A stretch of 64,000 nucleotides of DNA, taken from the NCBI RefSeq assembly GCF_024679095.1, contig NC_066553.1, forward strand, positions 5,431,538 to 5,495,537, written 5' to 3'. Below are positions 22,351 to 35,019 of this stretch, one piece after another; the stretch's first letter is position 1, and each line of letters starts with the position of its first letter. This stretch comes from Eriocheir sinensis. Lineage: Eukaryota > Arthropoda > Malacostraca > Decapoda > Varunidae. The notes under the pieces were generated by a model. That model was not told the origin of the DNA and ran no database searches. It saw only the letters and a program-made list of their open reading frames with translations. Both the position numbers and the translations under genes were made by a program.

Positions 22351-22399
22351 ATCAGTAGAAAGAACGAAAAAAAGATACGATATAGAAATTTATGAGAAA

Positions 22400-23198
22400 A
22401 AATATTACGAATCCAAAAAATTAGCAAATGAAAAGAAGGAAAGAAAGATGAAAATAGAAAAACAAGCAAAGAAAAAAATGAGAGAAAGAGAAAACTGAAC
22501 GAAAATATATAAAAAAAAACTATAACGAAAGCAAAAATATAACAAACGAAAAAAAAAGGAGAAAAAATGAAAATAGAAACACAAGCAAAGAAATAAATGA
22601 GAGAAAGAGAAAAAACTGAACGAAAATATAAAAAAAAACTATAACGAAAGCAAAAATATAACAAACGAAAGAGAGGAGAAAAAATGAAAATAGAAACACA
22701 AGCCAAGAAAAAAAAGGAGAAAATATAGTAAAGAAAACGAAGAGAAAAATAACAAACGAAAAGAGAAGAAAAATAATGGGAAAAAATAATAAGAAAAATA
22801 AGAAAAAAATAAGAAAATAAGGAAAATTAAAATAAAAAGTTAGATGCACTCAAATAAAAAAAAAACTAAATAAACAAATAAGGACAAAAAAACACCTTGA
22901 AAATAAAGAATGAATTAAATAACGCATGAAAATGAATAATAAAAAATGCATAACAGAAATAACCAAAGAAAGCATAAATAACAAATACATAATAGACAAA
23001 AACAAACATCACACATAAATACTGAATGAAATAATGAATAAATTAATACACTGAATAATAGATAATAAAATGTATAGATTAATGAATAGAAACAGCCTAA
23101 ATAAATTAATAAATGACACACAAAAAAAAAGCGTCTAAATAATGAATATGATAACGATGAAGAAGAAAAAGTAGAGGAAGAAGAAGAAAAAAAGGGGA

Positions 23199-23233
<35 letters not shown>

Positions 23234-26097
23234 GAAGAAAGGAAAATAGAAATAAAAAGAGGCAACATAACGAGAGCGAAAGGATGAAAGGAAATAAGGA
23301 AGGAGGAAAGAAGAAGAGGAGGAAGAGAAGGAAAACGAGGAAGAAGAAGAAGAAAATGAAAGAAGAGGAGGAGGAGGAGGAAGAGGAGAAAAAAGTAAGG
23401 AAAAAGAGGAGGAAGAAAAAAAATAAAAGAAGAGAAGGAGGAGGAAGAGGAGAAAAGAGGAGGAAGAAGAAGAAAGAAAAGAAGAGGTTGAGGAGGAAGA
23501 GGAGAAAAAAGCAAGGAAAAAGAGGAGGAAGAAGAAGAAAAAAAAAGAAGATTAGGAGGAGGAAGAGGAGTAAAAAGAGGAGGAAAAAGAAGAAGAAAAA
23601 AAGAAGAGGAGGAAGAGGAGAAAAAAAAAGGAAAAAGAGGAGGAAAAAAAAGTAAAAGAAGAGGAGGAAGAGGAGAAAAAAAAGGAAAAAGAGGAGGAAG
23701 AAGAAGAAAAAAAAGAAGAGGAGGAGGAGGAAGGGGAGGAAAAAAGTACGGAAAAAGAGGAGGAAGAAGAAGAAAAAAATAAAAGAAGAGGTGGAGGAAA
23801 AAGAGGAAAAAAAGCAAGGAAAAAGAGGAGGAAAAAGAAGATAAAATAAATAAAAGAAGAGGAGGAGGAGGCGTCAATAAAACACATAACAACTAATAAT
23901 AAATAAAACAAAATAAAATGAATAAAATAACAATAATAAAAGAATGATAATAAATATTGAATAAACAAGACGTCTTAAAAGGGGACTTGAAGGGGGATGA
24001 AAAATGGGTCTTGATGGGAGACTATTCCATTCTTGGGGTGACCGGGCTGGTGGTGGTGTGGCTGGTGGTGTGGCTGGCGGTGTGTCCATCAATAAAGCCC
24101 GCCACTATAATGATGGCAAGGAGGTGGTGGTGGTGATGGTGGTGGTGGTGGTGGTGGTTGTGGTGGTGGAGAAAGGAAGTATATGTTAGGAAAGAGCTTG
24201 CAAAAGATGGAGAAGAGGAAAGGGAGGAAAAACGAAGGTGTAGGAATAGAGAGGAGAAAAGAGGAAGATAGAGATAGAGGGAGATAGAGAAAAGGAAGGA
24301 AAGAAGAGGGAGGAAGGTAGGTCAGAAAAAAAATAAAAAGATGAAGAAGGATAATGAGGAAAGAAAAATAAAGAGGAGGTGTAGAGGAGGAAAGAACAGC
24401 AGGAAAAGAGAGTAGAGAAGAGGAAGAGGAGGAGGAAAGAGAGTAGAAAATGAAGCTCAAGAAAAGGAGGAAAGAAAAAAAGGAAGAAGAGGAAGTTGAG
24501 AGAGGAAAAAAGAGAAGGAAAGAGAGTAGAAAATGAAGCTAAAGAAAAGGAGGAAAGAAAAGAAGGAAGAAGAGGAGGTGGAGAGAGAAAAAAAAGAATA
24601 GAAAACAATGGTGAAAAATATGATAAAAATGAAGGAAAAAGTTGAAAATGATGAAGAAGAGGAAGGAAAGGAAAAGAGAAAGAATAAGAAGGTAGAGAAA
24701 AGGAAAGAATGAAGAGGAAAAGGATGTGTAGCTTAGGAGAAAAGATGAAGGGAAAGAAGAGGAAAGAAAGAAAGGATGAAGAGAGGAGAAGGTATAGGAA
24801 TGGAGGAGGAGAAGTAAAGGAGAGGAGAAAACGAGTTAAAGAAAAAGAGAAGTGAAGAGAAGAGGAAAGGGACGATAAAAGGAAAGAAAGAAAGGAAGAA
24901 GAGGAGGAGGGAGAGGAAGAGTGGAGATGGAAAGAAAGAATTAGACAAGATAATGAAGAAGAAAAGAGAAGAAAAGAAAGAAGGAAGAGAAAGATGCTTA
25001 AGAATAGGAAGAGGAAGAAAAAGAAGAAGAAGAAGAAGAACCAGAACATAAAAAAGAGGAAAAAAGGAAAGAAAAAAAGAGGATGAGGAGAAATACGGCG
25101 AGGAAAAAAAGCAGGAAAAGAAGACAATGAAGAAGAAGAAGAAGAACTAGAAGAAGAAGAGGAAAAGGGGATATAAGAGTAAAGAGAGGAGGAGGAGGAG
25201 GAGGAAATGAAGAAGAAGAAATTAAACAAGAAAACTAAGATAGAGAAAAAGAGAAAAAATGAAACAAAAAAGGAAGGAGTAGTAAGAGAAAAGAACGAAA
25301 GAACGACGAAGAACGAAGAAAGGAACAGAGAGAAAGGTTAAGGAGGAAGAGGATGAAAAAGAAGAAGAAGAGGAGGAGGAAGAAGAAGAGGAGGCGTCAT
25401 AAGTCATCTTCCGTCCCGTCATACAGGAGAAGGTCGGGCGTCGCCAACACATTATATCAAGAGATTTATTAATGAGAGCCTTTGTGGACCGTGCCAGGCT
25501 GGAGAAGGAGGAGGAGGAAAAGAAGAAGAAGAAGAAGGAGAAGGAGCAGGAGGAGGAGTGGGTTTAGGAGTGTATAAAAGGGAAGTATTGGAAAATAAGA
25601 TAAAGAAAAGAAAAGAAAGGAAAAGAGAGAAAGGAAGGAGACGGAAGAGAAAAGGAAGGAACAGAAAAAAAGGGTTAAGGAGGAAAAGAAAGGGGAAAGA
25701 GGAAGCGATTAAGGGAAGGAGGAGGAGATACGAGTTAATGAACGAAGGAAGGAAGGAGAAAAAATAGAGAGAGAGAGAGAGAGAAAGGATGAGGAGGAGG
25801 AGACGAAGTGAAGAGAGATATTTTTATGAGGAAAATATAGGAAAATAATAAGAAGAAAGGGGAAAGGGAAAAAATGAGATAGAAGAGAAGAAAGAACGGG
25901 GAAAAGAAAAAATAAATGATAAAGAATGAGGAGGAGGAGGAGGAGGAGGAGGAGATATGAATTAGTGAAGGAAGGAAGGAAGAAAGAAAGATTGAAAAAA
26001 AGAGGAAAAGGAGGAAAGAAAGAAAGGAAGAAGAGACAGTTTAAAAGTGGGAAGAGGGGAAAAAGAGTTGGAAATTGTGTTAAAGAAAAAGAGGAAG

Positions 26098-26132
<35 letters not shown>

Positions 26133-26520
26133 GGAGAAAGTAGTTATGACTGCATGAGGTTAAGGAGGAGGAGGAAGAGGAGGAAAAGGTACAGGCTCGG
26201 GATATTATTGATGGAAGAGGAGGAGGAGGAGGAGGAGGAGGAGGAGGAGGAGGAGGAGGAGGAGAGGAAGGAAGTAGAAGTAGAAGAAAAAGGAAAGGAA
26301 GTTGAAGAAGAAAAACAGGATCAAAAACAAGAACGAGAAGAAAATAAGAAAGAAAAAGAAGAAAAAAAAAGAACAAGAACCAGAAGAAAGTAAAGAAAAA
26401 GAAAGAAAAAAGAAAGAAGAATAACGAAAAAGAGCAAGAAAGAGAAAAGGGGGAATAACAAGGAAGAACAGAAGAGAAAGAGAAAGGAAGAAAAAAAGAA
26501 GAAAATAAATAAATGTAAAA
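22400..26520. repeat. Multi-kilobase homopurine (A/G) domain
   Basis: For about 4 kb the plus strand is nearly all A and G, broken mainly near 23880-24180 by AT-rich and GGT-rich DNA and around 25395-25500 and 26130-26210 by short mixed segments. Phrases of about 80-115 bp recur, including 'gcaaaaatataacaaacgaa' near 22530-22680 and 'aagaggaggaagaagaagaa' near 23390-23840. Minus-strand frames of 325 and 347 codons are Ser/Phe/Leu/Pro low complexity. Confidence 0.9.
24040..24170. repeat. (GGT)n-rich minisatellite
   Basis: Repeats of 'ggtggtgtggctggtggtgt' are followed by an interrupted GGT tract at about 24122-24170, inside the homopurine domain. Confidence 0.85.
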
Positions 26521-26694
26521 TTGTAAACGTCACCTTCTCAAGACTTTATTTTATACAGTTCACTAACCTATATAACTCTGTCTACATTATTCATTTTGTC
26601 TCTCGTCTTACTGCAAAGTGATAAGGCCTTTCTTTTACAGCTAAATAGATAGACTTATTAATATTTTACTTTTCTGTTCTACTTTTCGTTTTTT

Positions 26695-26770
26695 GGGAGC
26701 AACGCCATGGCGGGCTTTTTCTGTATCTTGTATTTTCTCCCTTGAGCTGTGTCCCTCCTGTGTTCCTCCT
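26695..26770 (+). repeat. Degenerate tail-type repeat
   Basis: The order 'gggagcaacgcc', 'gcgggctttttctg', 'tctcccttgagctgtgtccc' matches the tail modules elsewhere, but the A-run is lost and CT-rich DNA follows. Confidence 0.5.
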
Positions 26771-27161
26771 CCTCTCTTCACTCTTATATCCCCTTTTCCT
26801 CCTCTTTTCTTCTTTCTTTCTTTCTTTTCTTTCCTCTTCTTGTTCTAGTTTTTCTTCTTCTTCTTCATTGTCTTCTTTTCCTACTTTTTTCTCTCGCCGT
26901 ATTCCTCCTCATCCTCATCCACTTCCTGTAAAAAGAGAAAAGATGAAGGAAAAAACAAGGGCAGGGAGAGGCGGTGGGTGAGTGGTCAACGTGCGGGTGG
27001 TGTGGCCTGCAGGATCCGGGCTATATATACTTTTTGGGTCCGGGTTCAAGTCCCGCTCGCCACTACAAGCTGACAATTTTCAGTCCTTGCCAACTGGCCT
27101 AAGACTACCCACATGCTGCCCTGATGGCCACCTGTCAACACGGACCCTGGCCAAATTCTCC

Positions 27162-27934
27162 AAAAGCCCTTTTCAGACGAATTGACTTTTCGCCGTGCAC
27201 AGTCCACCACACGACGTCGTGCTCCCATATAACCAGAGGTGTCTATGGACGCTTTCACACGTTACGACCACCGCTGTGGACGCCGGAACGCCGTCCACGG
27301 CCGCCGTTATCCCAACGGCTCCCTTTTCCCGCCGTCCACGGCAGACGGCTGACCTTTCGCCGTCTTGACACGACGGCGACGCTACTTCCGTCCTTCAGTT
27401 TCTCCTTACCACTGTGCACAGTAGGCTACTGCTCGCCAGGGATTATGGAGGAGTGGATGTAGACGTTGAATTGCTAATTAGCCAGGTTCAGGACAGGCCG
27501 GTTCATGGGACAAAAGCCCAGAAGAATACAAGTGTTCAAAACAGAAACCACAGCATTCGGACAGAAGCATGGAGGGAAGTGTGCAGTCACCTGAACCTGG
27601 ACTTTGAGTCTGTGAGTGATGATGCAAAGAACAAATATGGTGAGTACATGTAGCTTTCACATCAATATGTACAGTCGCGGACAGAAGTGAAGACACAGAT
27701 TTCAGAACAATTCAGTTGGCTGGCGAGAACTGGCAACTGACAACTGGAACAGACAACTCACAGCTTCATTTCGTTCAACCTCAGAAGAGATAGATAGATA
27801 AGTAGATCGTGTCGTGGAACGAGCGTGGTCGTGGCGTGGACCGCCGTCCACACAACGGCGCACTCTCTGGAATGCACGACGTCGTGTCGTGGACGGCGAA
27901 CGGCGAAAAGTCGATACGCCTGAAAGGGGCCAAA
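27162..27934. mobile_element. Non-autonomous PIF/Harbinger-like element nested in a SINE
   Basis: The element runs 27165-27931 (767 bp) between AAA triplets at 27162-27164 and 27932-27934. Its terminal inverted repeats extend about 60 bp; both carry GACTTTTCGCCGT and a CACGACGTCGTG palindrome, and the outer tips read AGCCCTTTTCAG versus GGCCCCTTTCAG. Subterminal CG-rich copies of 'gccgtccac' are abundant. A 3-bp target duplication and an internal MADF-type gene fragment both point to PIF/Harbinger, whose autonomous members encode a DDE transposase and a Myb/MADF-type protein. No DDE gene is present, so it cannot move on its own. Confidence 0.8.
27414..27653 (+). pseudogene. MADF-domain (Myb/SANT-like) exon remnant in the Harbinger-like element
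   Basis: The frame includes VELLISQVQDRPV near the start and TEAWREVCSHLNLDFES near the end, the first and middle helices of a MADF domain, followed by DDAKNKYG. Between them the reading phase slips: the expected W-D pair after RPV appears in the next frame, so at least two compensating indels have occurred. The frame ends at ATG|GTGAGT (about 27639), which looks like a splice donor, implying that the original gene continued in a further exon now lost. Harbinger MADF proteins help the transposase bind DNA and enter the nucleus; this copy is broken. Confidence 0.7.
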
Positions 27935-28451
27935 GAGGATGAAGTGAAGCTATGGGGGGCAGCGTGAGCCCCATCATGAAAGCCTGCCTACGCAGAACAG
28001 AGGAAAAAATAGCCCACAAAACGCTGCTATGATACAAACAAAAAGGTGTCGAGGCGAGGCGAGGCGAGGCGTCTGGATGCTCCCCTCGTGCACGCGTTCA
28101 AGTCGTGGAAAGGAAAGGAAGGGACGAAACACTCACGAATTGAAGGCTGTTGCCGAGTTTGCCGGCGAGAGGGATGAAAGAATGAAGATACACCTAAACT
28201 TTTGCGCCAGGGAGCGGAACGGCAGCATAAGGATGAGCTAGAGTAGAAAGTCGTGTTCAGGGGGCCGTGGGAGGGGGAGGGGGCAGTGGTGGCGACGAGA
28301 ACTCAGCAACTTCAGAAGAGCAGTCAGCATGAACACAGCGATAAAAGATAGAAAGAGGAGCAACATTCTGGAGGGGCGGAGGACGGTCAGTGAGAGGAGG
28401 GGAGTTAATGAGGAGTGAAGCCTTTGACTCTACTCTGTCCAGGAGGGATGA

Positions 28452-28456
28452 GTGTT

Positions 28457-28497
<41 letters not shown>
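28452..28497. repeat. (TC)n microsatellite
   Basis: About 36 bp of CT units from about 28461, followed by unique GC-rich DNA. Confidence 0.92.
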
Positions 28498-28500
<3 letters not shown>

Positions 28501-28784
28501 CGCCCTTTCTCACCTGAGCTGGGCCGTGGCAGAGGTGATTAGTTACCTGCGGAAGAGAGGGAGAGAGAAGGGAGGGAGGGAGAGGAGAGAAGGGAGAGGG
28601 GACGCATCTCCATTAAGGGGGTTGTGTTTATATTTTTTCTCAACTCTTATTTTATCACACACGACTACCACGCATGCGCCTACGACCTCTTCTGCGTCTC
28701 TGCAACGAATTCACTTTCCTTACGATGAGGTAGAGTACGTTAATGAAGAATGGGATGGAAACATATGTATGAGTCAAGCTTTCG

Positions 28785-28945
28785 TTAATAAGGGTATCTG
28801 GACACCTCCCCTTCCGAAACTGACCTCTCTTTCGGCCACCTCTTTGAATTCTTTTTAGGAGCAGGAAGTAGCGGGCTTTTTTTTATTATTGTTTTCTTTT
28901 TTTGTGCCCTTGAGCTGTCTCCTTTGTTGTAAAAAAAAAAAATCA
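28785..28945 (+). repeat. Tail-type repeat, copy B
   Basis: Matches 140-318 over its length: 'ggacacctccccttccgaaa', 'ctctctttcggccacctctt', 'tttttaggagcagg', 'cgggctttttttta', 'cccttgagctgtctcctttg' and a terminal A-run at about 28930-28941. It is directly followed by an R1 copy. Confidence 0.75.
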
Positions 28946-29165
28946 TAGGGCAATATTCTCAAACATTTCGGCGCCTAAGTTCGAACACATATTTGACAAG
29001 GCTTTCGTGGGGGTTTGGGGCATTTCCAGGGGTAGTTTTGTGACCCTGGTGGTAGTCCGACCCTTCTGCACCAACAACCCCCCAAAAAACATTCATTAGA
29101 ACCCGACTGATCTCGTTTTTGGCCTTTGGAAATAATAGTTAATGTGAGGAGAGGGAGGATCTGAG
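28946..29165 (+). repeat. Dispersed repeat R1 copy
   Basis: Begins with 'attctcaaacatttcggcgc' and continues through 'cacatatttgacaaggcttt', 'ccctggtggtagtccgaccc' and 'cctttggaaata'. Its right end runs into the SINE-tail array. Confidence 0.7.
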
Positions 29166-30790
29166 AGCACGTACCCAGATCCACCCGAAATTGATCCTCT
29201 TTTTTTTACCTCTCGTTCCGTTTTCTTTTGTCGAAGCAGCGTCTCAGCGGGGGTTTAGGTGGCTGTGTTTCTGTTTATTAACCTTGAGCTGTCTCCTTTG
29301 CCGTAAAAAAATAGAATGGTAGAATAGAGCCTAGTGGTGTATAGTTTGACAAGACTTCTGTGCCATTAACGTAAAAAAAAAAAAAACATCTGAGAGCACC
29401 TACCCAGATCCACCCGAAATTGATCCTCTTTTTTTTACCTCTCGTTCCGTTTTCTATTGTCGAAGCGGCGTTTCAGCGGGCTTTTAGTTGGCTGTTTTTG
29501 TGTTTATTACCCTTGAGCTGTCTCCTTTCCTGTAAAAAATATAAAAAAGAGAGGTAGAATAAGAGAGCCTGGTTGTGCATAGTTTGACAAGGCTTTTGCA
29601 CCGAGAACGTGAAAAAAAACGAAGCAGCGTCTCAGCGGGCTTTTAGTTGGCTGTTTTTGTGTCTATTACCCTTGAGCTGTCTCCTTTGCCGTAAAAAAAA
29701 AGAGAGGTAGAACAAGAGAGCCTAGAAGTGCATAGTTTGACAAGGCTTTTGCACCGAGAACGTGAAAAAAAACGAAGCGGCGTCTCAGCGGGCTTTTTAG
29801 CTGCTGTTGTTTGTTTATTACTATTGAGCTGTCTCCTTTGCCGTAAAATAAAGAGAGGTAGAATAAGAGAGCCTGGTTGTGCATAGTTTGACAAGGCTTT
29901 TGCACCGAGAACGTGAAAAAAAACGAAGCGGCGTCTCAGCGGGCTTTCTAGTTGCTGTTGTTTGTTTATTACTATTGAGCTGTCTCCTTTGCCGTAAAAC
30001 AAAGAGAGGTAGAACAAGAGAGCCTAGAAGTGCATAGTTTGACAAGGCTTTTGCACCGAGAACGTGAAAAAAAACGAAGCGGCGTCTCAGCGGGCTTTCT
30101 AGTTGCTGTTGTTTGTTTATTACTATTGAGCTGTCTCCTTTGCCGTAAAAAAAAAGAGAGGTAGAACAAGAGAGCCTAGAAGTGCATAGTTTGACAAGGC
30201 ATTTGCACCGAGAACGTGAAAAAAAACGAAGCAGCGTCTCAGCGGGCTTTTAGTTGGCTGTTTTTGTGTCTATTACCCTTGAGCTGTCTCCTTTGCCGTA
30301 AAAAAAAAGAGAGGTAGAACAAGAGAGCCTGGTTGTGCATAGTTTGACAAGGCTTTTGCACCGAGAACGTGAGAAAAAACGTAGCGGCGTCTCATCGGGC
30401 TTTTTGGTTGCTGTTGTTTGTTTATTACTATTGAGCTGTCTCCTTTGCCGTAAAACAAAGAGAGGTAGAACAAGAGAGCCTAGAAGTGCATAGTTTGACA
30501 AGGCTTTTGCACCGAGAACGTGAAAAAAATCGAAGCGGCGTCTCATCGGGCTTTTTGGTGGCTGTTTTTTTTTTGTTTTGTTTTGTTTTTCTATATTGCC
30601 CTTGAGCTGTCTCCTTTGCCGTAAAAAGAAAGAGTGATAGAACAAGAGAGCCTAGTGGTGTATAGTTTGACAAGGCTTCTGTGTCATGAACGTGAAAAAT
30701 AACACTAATGAAAACCCCGATCCCGAGTGAGGTCCTTTGTGGCCCGTGGAAATAGCCGTTGTGAGAGCCGACAGCGGTAGAGAATACGGG
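29166..30790 (+). repeat. Tandem array of SINE-tail modules, about 152-bp unit, 9-10 units
   Basis: Each unit has 'cgaagcggcgtctcagcggg', a T/G-rich stretch, 'gagctgtctcctttgccgta', an A-run, 'agaggtagaacaagagagcc', 'catagtttgacaaggctttt' and 'gcaccgagaacgtgaaaa'. Anchors of the gagctg motif lie at 29286, 29515, 29674, 29826, 29977, 30128, 30281, 30433 and 30604; the commonest spacing is 151-153 bp. The outermost units are longer and more diverged and resemble dispersed tail plus R1 pieces, so the array probably grew from such a pair. Confidence 0.9.
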
Positions 30791-30804
30791 CCTTTTTTGT
30801 AACG

Positions 30805-31310
30805 TATGGGAGTGACGGGAGAAAAGGAAGGGGAGAAGGGGAGGGTATGGGAAGGGAAGGAGTTGGTGGAGAAGGGAAGGGGAGGAAGAGGAGGGTATGG
30901 GAAAGGGAGGAGGAGGGTGGGGAAGGGAAGGAGAGGGTGGGGAAGGGAAAGGGAGGAAGGGGAGGGTGGGGAAGGGAAGGAAGGTGATGAAGGGGAAGGG
31001 GGTAACGAAAGGGGAAGAAGGAAAGGGTGGGGAAATGGAATGGGAGGGTGAGGAAAGGAAGGGGAGTATGGGGAAGGGAAGGGAAGGGTGGAGAAGGGAA
31101 GGGGAGGGTGGGGAAAGGAAAGGGAAGGAAGTGGAAGAGAAGGGAAGGGAAGGGGGTGGAAGGGAAAGAAAAGGGATGACTTGGAAAAGGGAAGGATTGT
31201 AATGTAACGCTTCTCTGCAAATGATCACGATATTATTTGACTTTCCTGGTATGATGAAGGGGAGGGAAGGGAAGGGAAGGGAAGGGGAGAGAGGGAGAGG
31301 GGCGTAGTTA
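30805..31310. repeat. (GGGAA)-type purine minisatellite
   Basis: Repeats of 'gggaagggaaggggagggt' on the plus strand, with a short non-repeat interval at about 31195-31255. The minus strand forms a long Pro/Ser/Phe frame without a domain. Confidence 0.88.
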
Positions 31311-31419
31311 TATATGTCGAGTAGGGGAGCTTGCAAACTGTTCTACTGCGCCGGTTCTCACTCACTGCTCTTCCCTCACACAAATATGTACCTAAGTTTG
31401 GTCCATTTTAAAACACTCA

Positions 31420-31423
<4 letters not shown>

Positions 31424-31451
<28 letters not shown>

Positions 31452-31510
31452 TCTATCTATCTATCTACCTATCTATCTATCTATCTATCTATCTCCCCCC
31501 CTCCCCCCCG
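31424..31510. repeat. (CT)n, (ATCT)n and C-rich run
   Basis: CT units about 31424-31452, tetranucleotide ATCT about 31456-31494 and then two runs of C. Confidence 0.93.
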
Positions 31511-31743
31511 AGTCTTGTAACTACGCTGAAAATTCTCGGAAAATCTTCAAAAATCTTCTCTCTTTTTTTTCTTTTTTTTTTTTACACACGACTAAGAACG
31601 CGATTATGTTTTGTTTTTGTTTTGTTTTCGTTTTTTTTTTTTCATTCTTGCGCGAAGGTAAAAAAAAAAATAAATAAATAAAAACAGGTGAGGGACGTGA
31701 GTGAATTAAACTGAACGAAAGGAAAAGTACATTATGTAAAGCC

Positions 31744-31793
<50 letters not shown>

Positions 31794-31838
31794 CGGATCA
31801 GTAAATCTCTCAAGCTTAATGTATGTGTGCGTTAGGTG

Positions 31839-31903
<65 letters not shown>
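31744..31903. repeat. (GT)n and (GA)n pair
   Basis: GT at about 31746-31792 and GA at about 31843-31902 are separated by 50 bp of unique sequence. Confidence 0.95.
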
Positions 31904-31904
<1 letters not shown>

Positions 31905-31905
<1 letters not shown>

Positions 31906-32266
31906 CCCACTCTCTTCCAATCCCCACTCTCCCGTCCCCCCACCACACCCCATCTTAACCCTCCCTACACCCCACTTTCACCCCGTCACATCTTCACCCC
32001 ACCAAGCCACACCCTTGTACCACACCCCTCTTCACCCCACACCCCACCACACCTCACCTTACCTCTCCATCACATCACCCCACCTGTTCACCCCTCACCC
32101 CTCCTCTCCTTCACCTCCTCCCCTTTCTTTTATCTCCCCCCCTCACCCATGTTATCTCCCCTCATATCCCTTCCCATCTCCCCTTTTTCTTCTCTCCCCA
32201 TCTCTTCCTTACCCCACCTTGCTCACCCCTCCCCCACCTCTTCTCGCTACACCACAGAGAGCACAG

Positions 32267-32348
<82 letters not shown>

Positions 32349-32350
32349 CT
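31905..32350. repeat. C-rich block with long (CA)n
   Basis: C/T/A-rich DNA with 'caccccacacc' phrases ends in a CA tract at about 32268-32346. Confidence 0.88.
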
Positions 32351-32524
32351 CGAGCACTTTGGTTGGCCATTAGAAACACCTCGACGCCAGTAAGCCACGG
32401 GAAAGCTGCTCCGCCCGAGTCTGGAGGCTGCGAGATTGCTGTCAGCCTAACATCTCCGACGTCAGCGCTAATCTCGAGGCTCTGTGACTTCTTGGCGGGC
32501 GAGCTGGCTGGCTGGTGTTGACTC

Positions 32525-32927
32525 TGGTAAGGTTCATTTTCTCCTCCATTTCGGGGCCTACAGACTAACACATTTGGTAAGGCTTTCGTAGAGGATGTAG
32601 AGGTTGTTATGTTAGTGATTTTGAGTCTAGTGATAGTTTGACAAGGCTGGTTGGTGTTGACTTAAAAGTTCATATTCTCTTCCATTTCGGGCCCTACAGA
32701 CTAACACATTTGGTAAGGCTTTCGTAGAGGTTGTAGAGGTTGTTGTGTTAGTGATTCCATGGGTAGTTTTGAGTCTAGTGATAGTTTGACGAGGCTGGTT
32801 GGTGTTGACTCTTAGTAAGGTTCATTTTCTCCTCCATTTCGGGGCCTACAGACTAACACAATCGGTAAGGCTTTCGTAGAGGTTGTAGAGGTTGTTGTGT
32901 TAGTATTTCCATGGGTAGTTTTATGAG

Positions 32928-32930
<3 letters not shown>
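32525..32930 (+). repeat. R1-variant cluster, three tandem copies
   Basis: Each copy contains 'ttcattttctcctccatttc', 'gggcctacagactaacac', 'taaggctttcgtagagg', 'ttgttgtgttagt' and 'tctagtgatagtttgac'. It is the inverted counterpart of the cluster at 35828-36420. Confidence 0.85.
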
Positions 32931-32931
<1 letters not shown>

Positions 32932-32974
<43 letters not shown>

Positions 32975-33170
32975 CACTCATTCGCCTTTCCCCTCCCGTT
33001 CTCTCCGTTCTTCTCTTCCCCCGTTTCCCTTCCCTCATCAAACCCTACTGTTCCTTTCTAGTCTCTCCTTCCTTCTTTCCTTTCTTTCCTTCCTTCCTTC
33101 ATTCATTCTTCCTCCATCCAATCCTCCTCTTCCTCACTTTCCTCATTCCTTTAATAAGCCCTCCCTTCCC
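32932..33170. repeat. (CA)n and CT-rich tract
   Basis: CA units at about 32932-32971 are followed by pyrimidine-rich DNA with 'ccttccttccttc' repeats. Confidence 0.9.
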
Positions 33171-33374
33171 CTCACTCACTCCCCCCCACTTTCTCTCCTT
33201 TACGTTATAAGTCTTCGAAGGCCGATATATAGCGCCGAAGTTGCGTCCGCTGTCCGCTCCCAAAGTGACTCTCCCGCCGCGGCCGCCCCACCGATCAGCC
33301 GCCAAGTTTCTCAATCTAAACAAACAAGAAACCAAGGGTGCCGTTGAGCTGAGGTATAGCTTGGGAAAGTAGTG

Positions 33375-34780
<1,406 letters not shown>

Positions 34781-35019
34781 GTCTGTGCGTATGTATGTAT
34801 GTGTGTGTGTGTGTGTGTGTGTGTGACGAGGTGATGCCCCCAGCTCGCCAGGGACACACGAGAAAGAGGAGACGACGGAGCATTTTCCCCGCGGCTGCCT
34901 CCTGGACGTCAGCGCGCGGACCGGCTCTCACTCGGGGCGGCGCTGCGTGAAAATGAATATGACAAGATGAGAAAATATGCAACGAGATTCCTGGGTGTGG
35001 CGGCGTGGAGTGCAGGCAG

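Larger units (their letters stand above)
26971..27990 (+). mobile_element. tRNA-derived SINE, copy 3, split by a DNA transposon
   Basis: The head GCGGTGGGTGAGTGGTCAACG (26971) and the B box GGGTTCAAGTCCC at about 27042-27053 are followed by a body with 'ggcctaagactacccacatg' up to 27164. The body resumes at 27932 with 'gaagctatggggggcagcgt', which in the copies at 59100 and 20185 follows the earlier part directly. The 767 bp between are a later insertion flanked by an AAA duplication. The distal end appears partly deleted relative to the other copies. Confidence 0.85.

Noticed and set aside
22915..23892. 325-codon minus-strand open frame
   Set aside because: Same cause: a pyrimidine strand of GAA/GGA-rich repeats.
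24186..25229. 347-codon minus-strand open frame
   Set aside because: It lies wholly in homopurine DNA, where stop codons on the pyrimidine strand are rare. It is Ser/Phe/Leu low complexity.
26971..27055. Functional tRNA gene
   Set aside because: A- and B-box motifs are present, but the acceptor stem does not pair well and the spacing is long. Body homology to two other copies shows it is a SINE.
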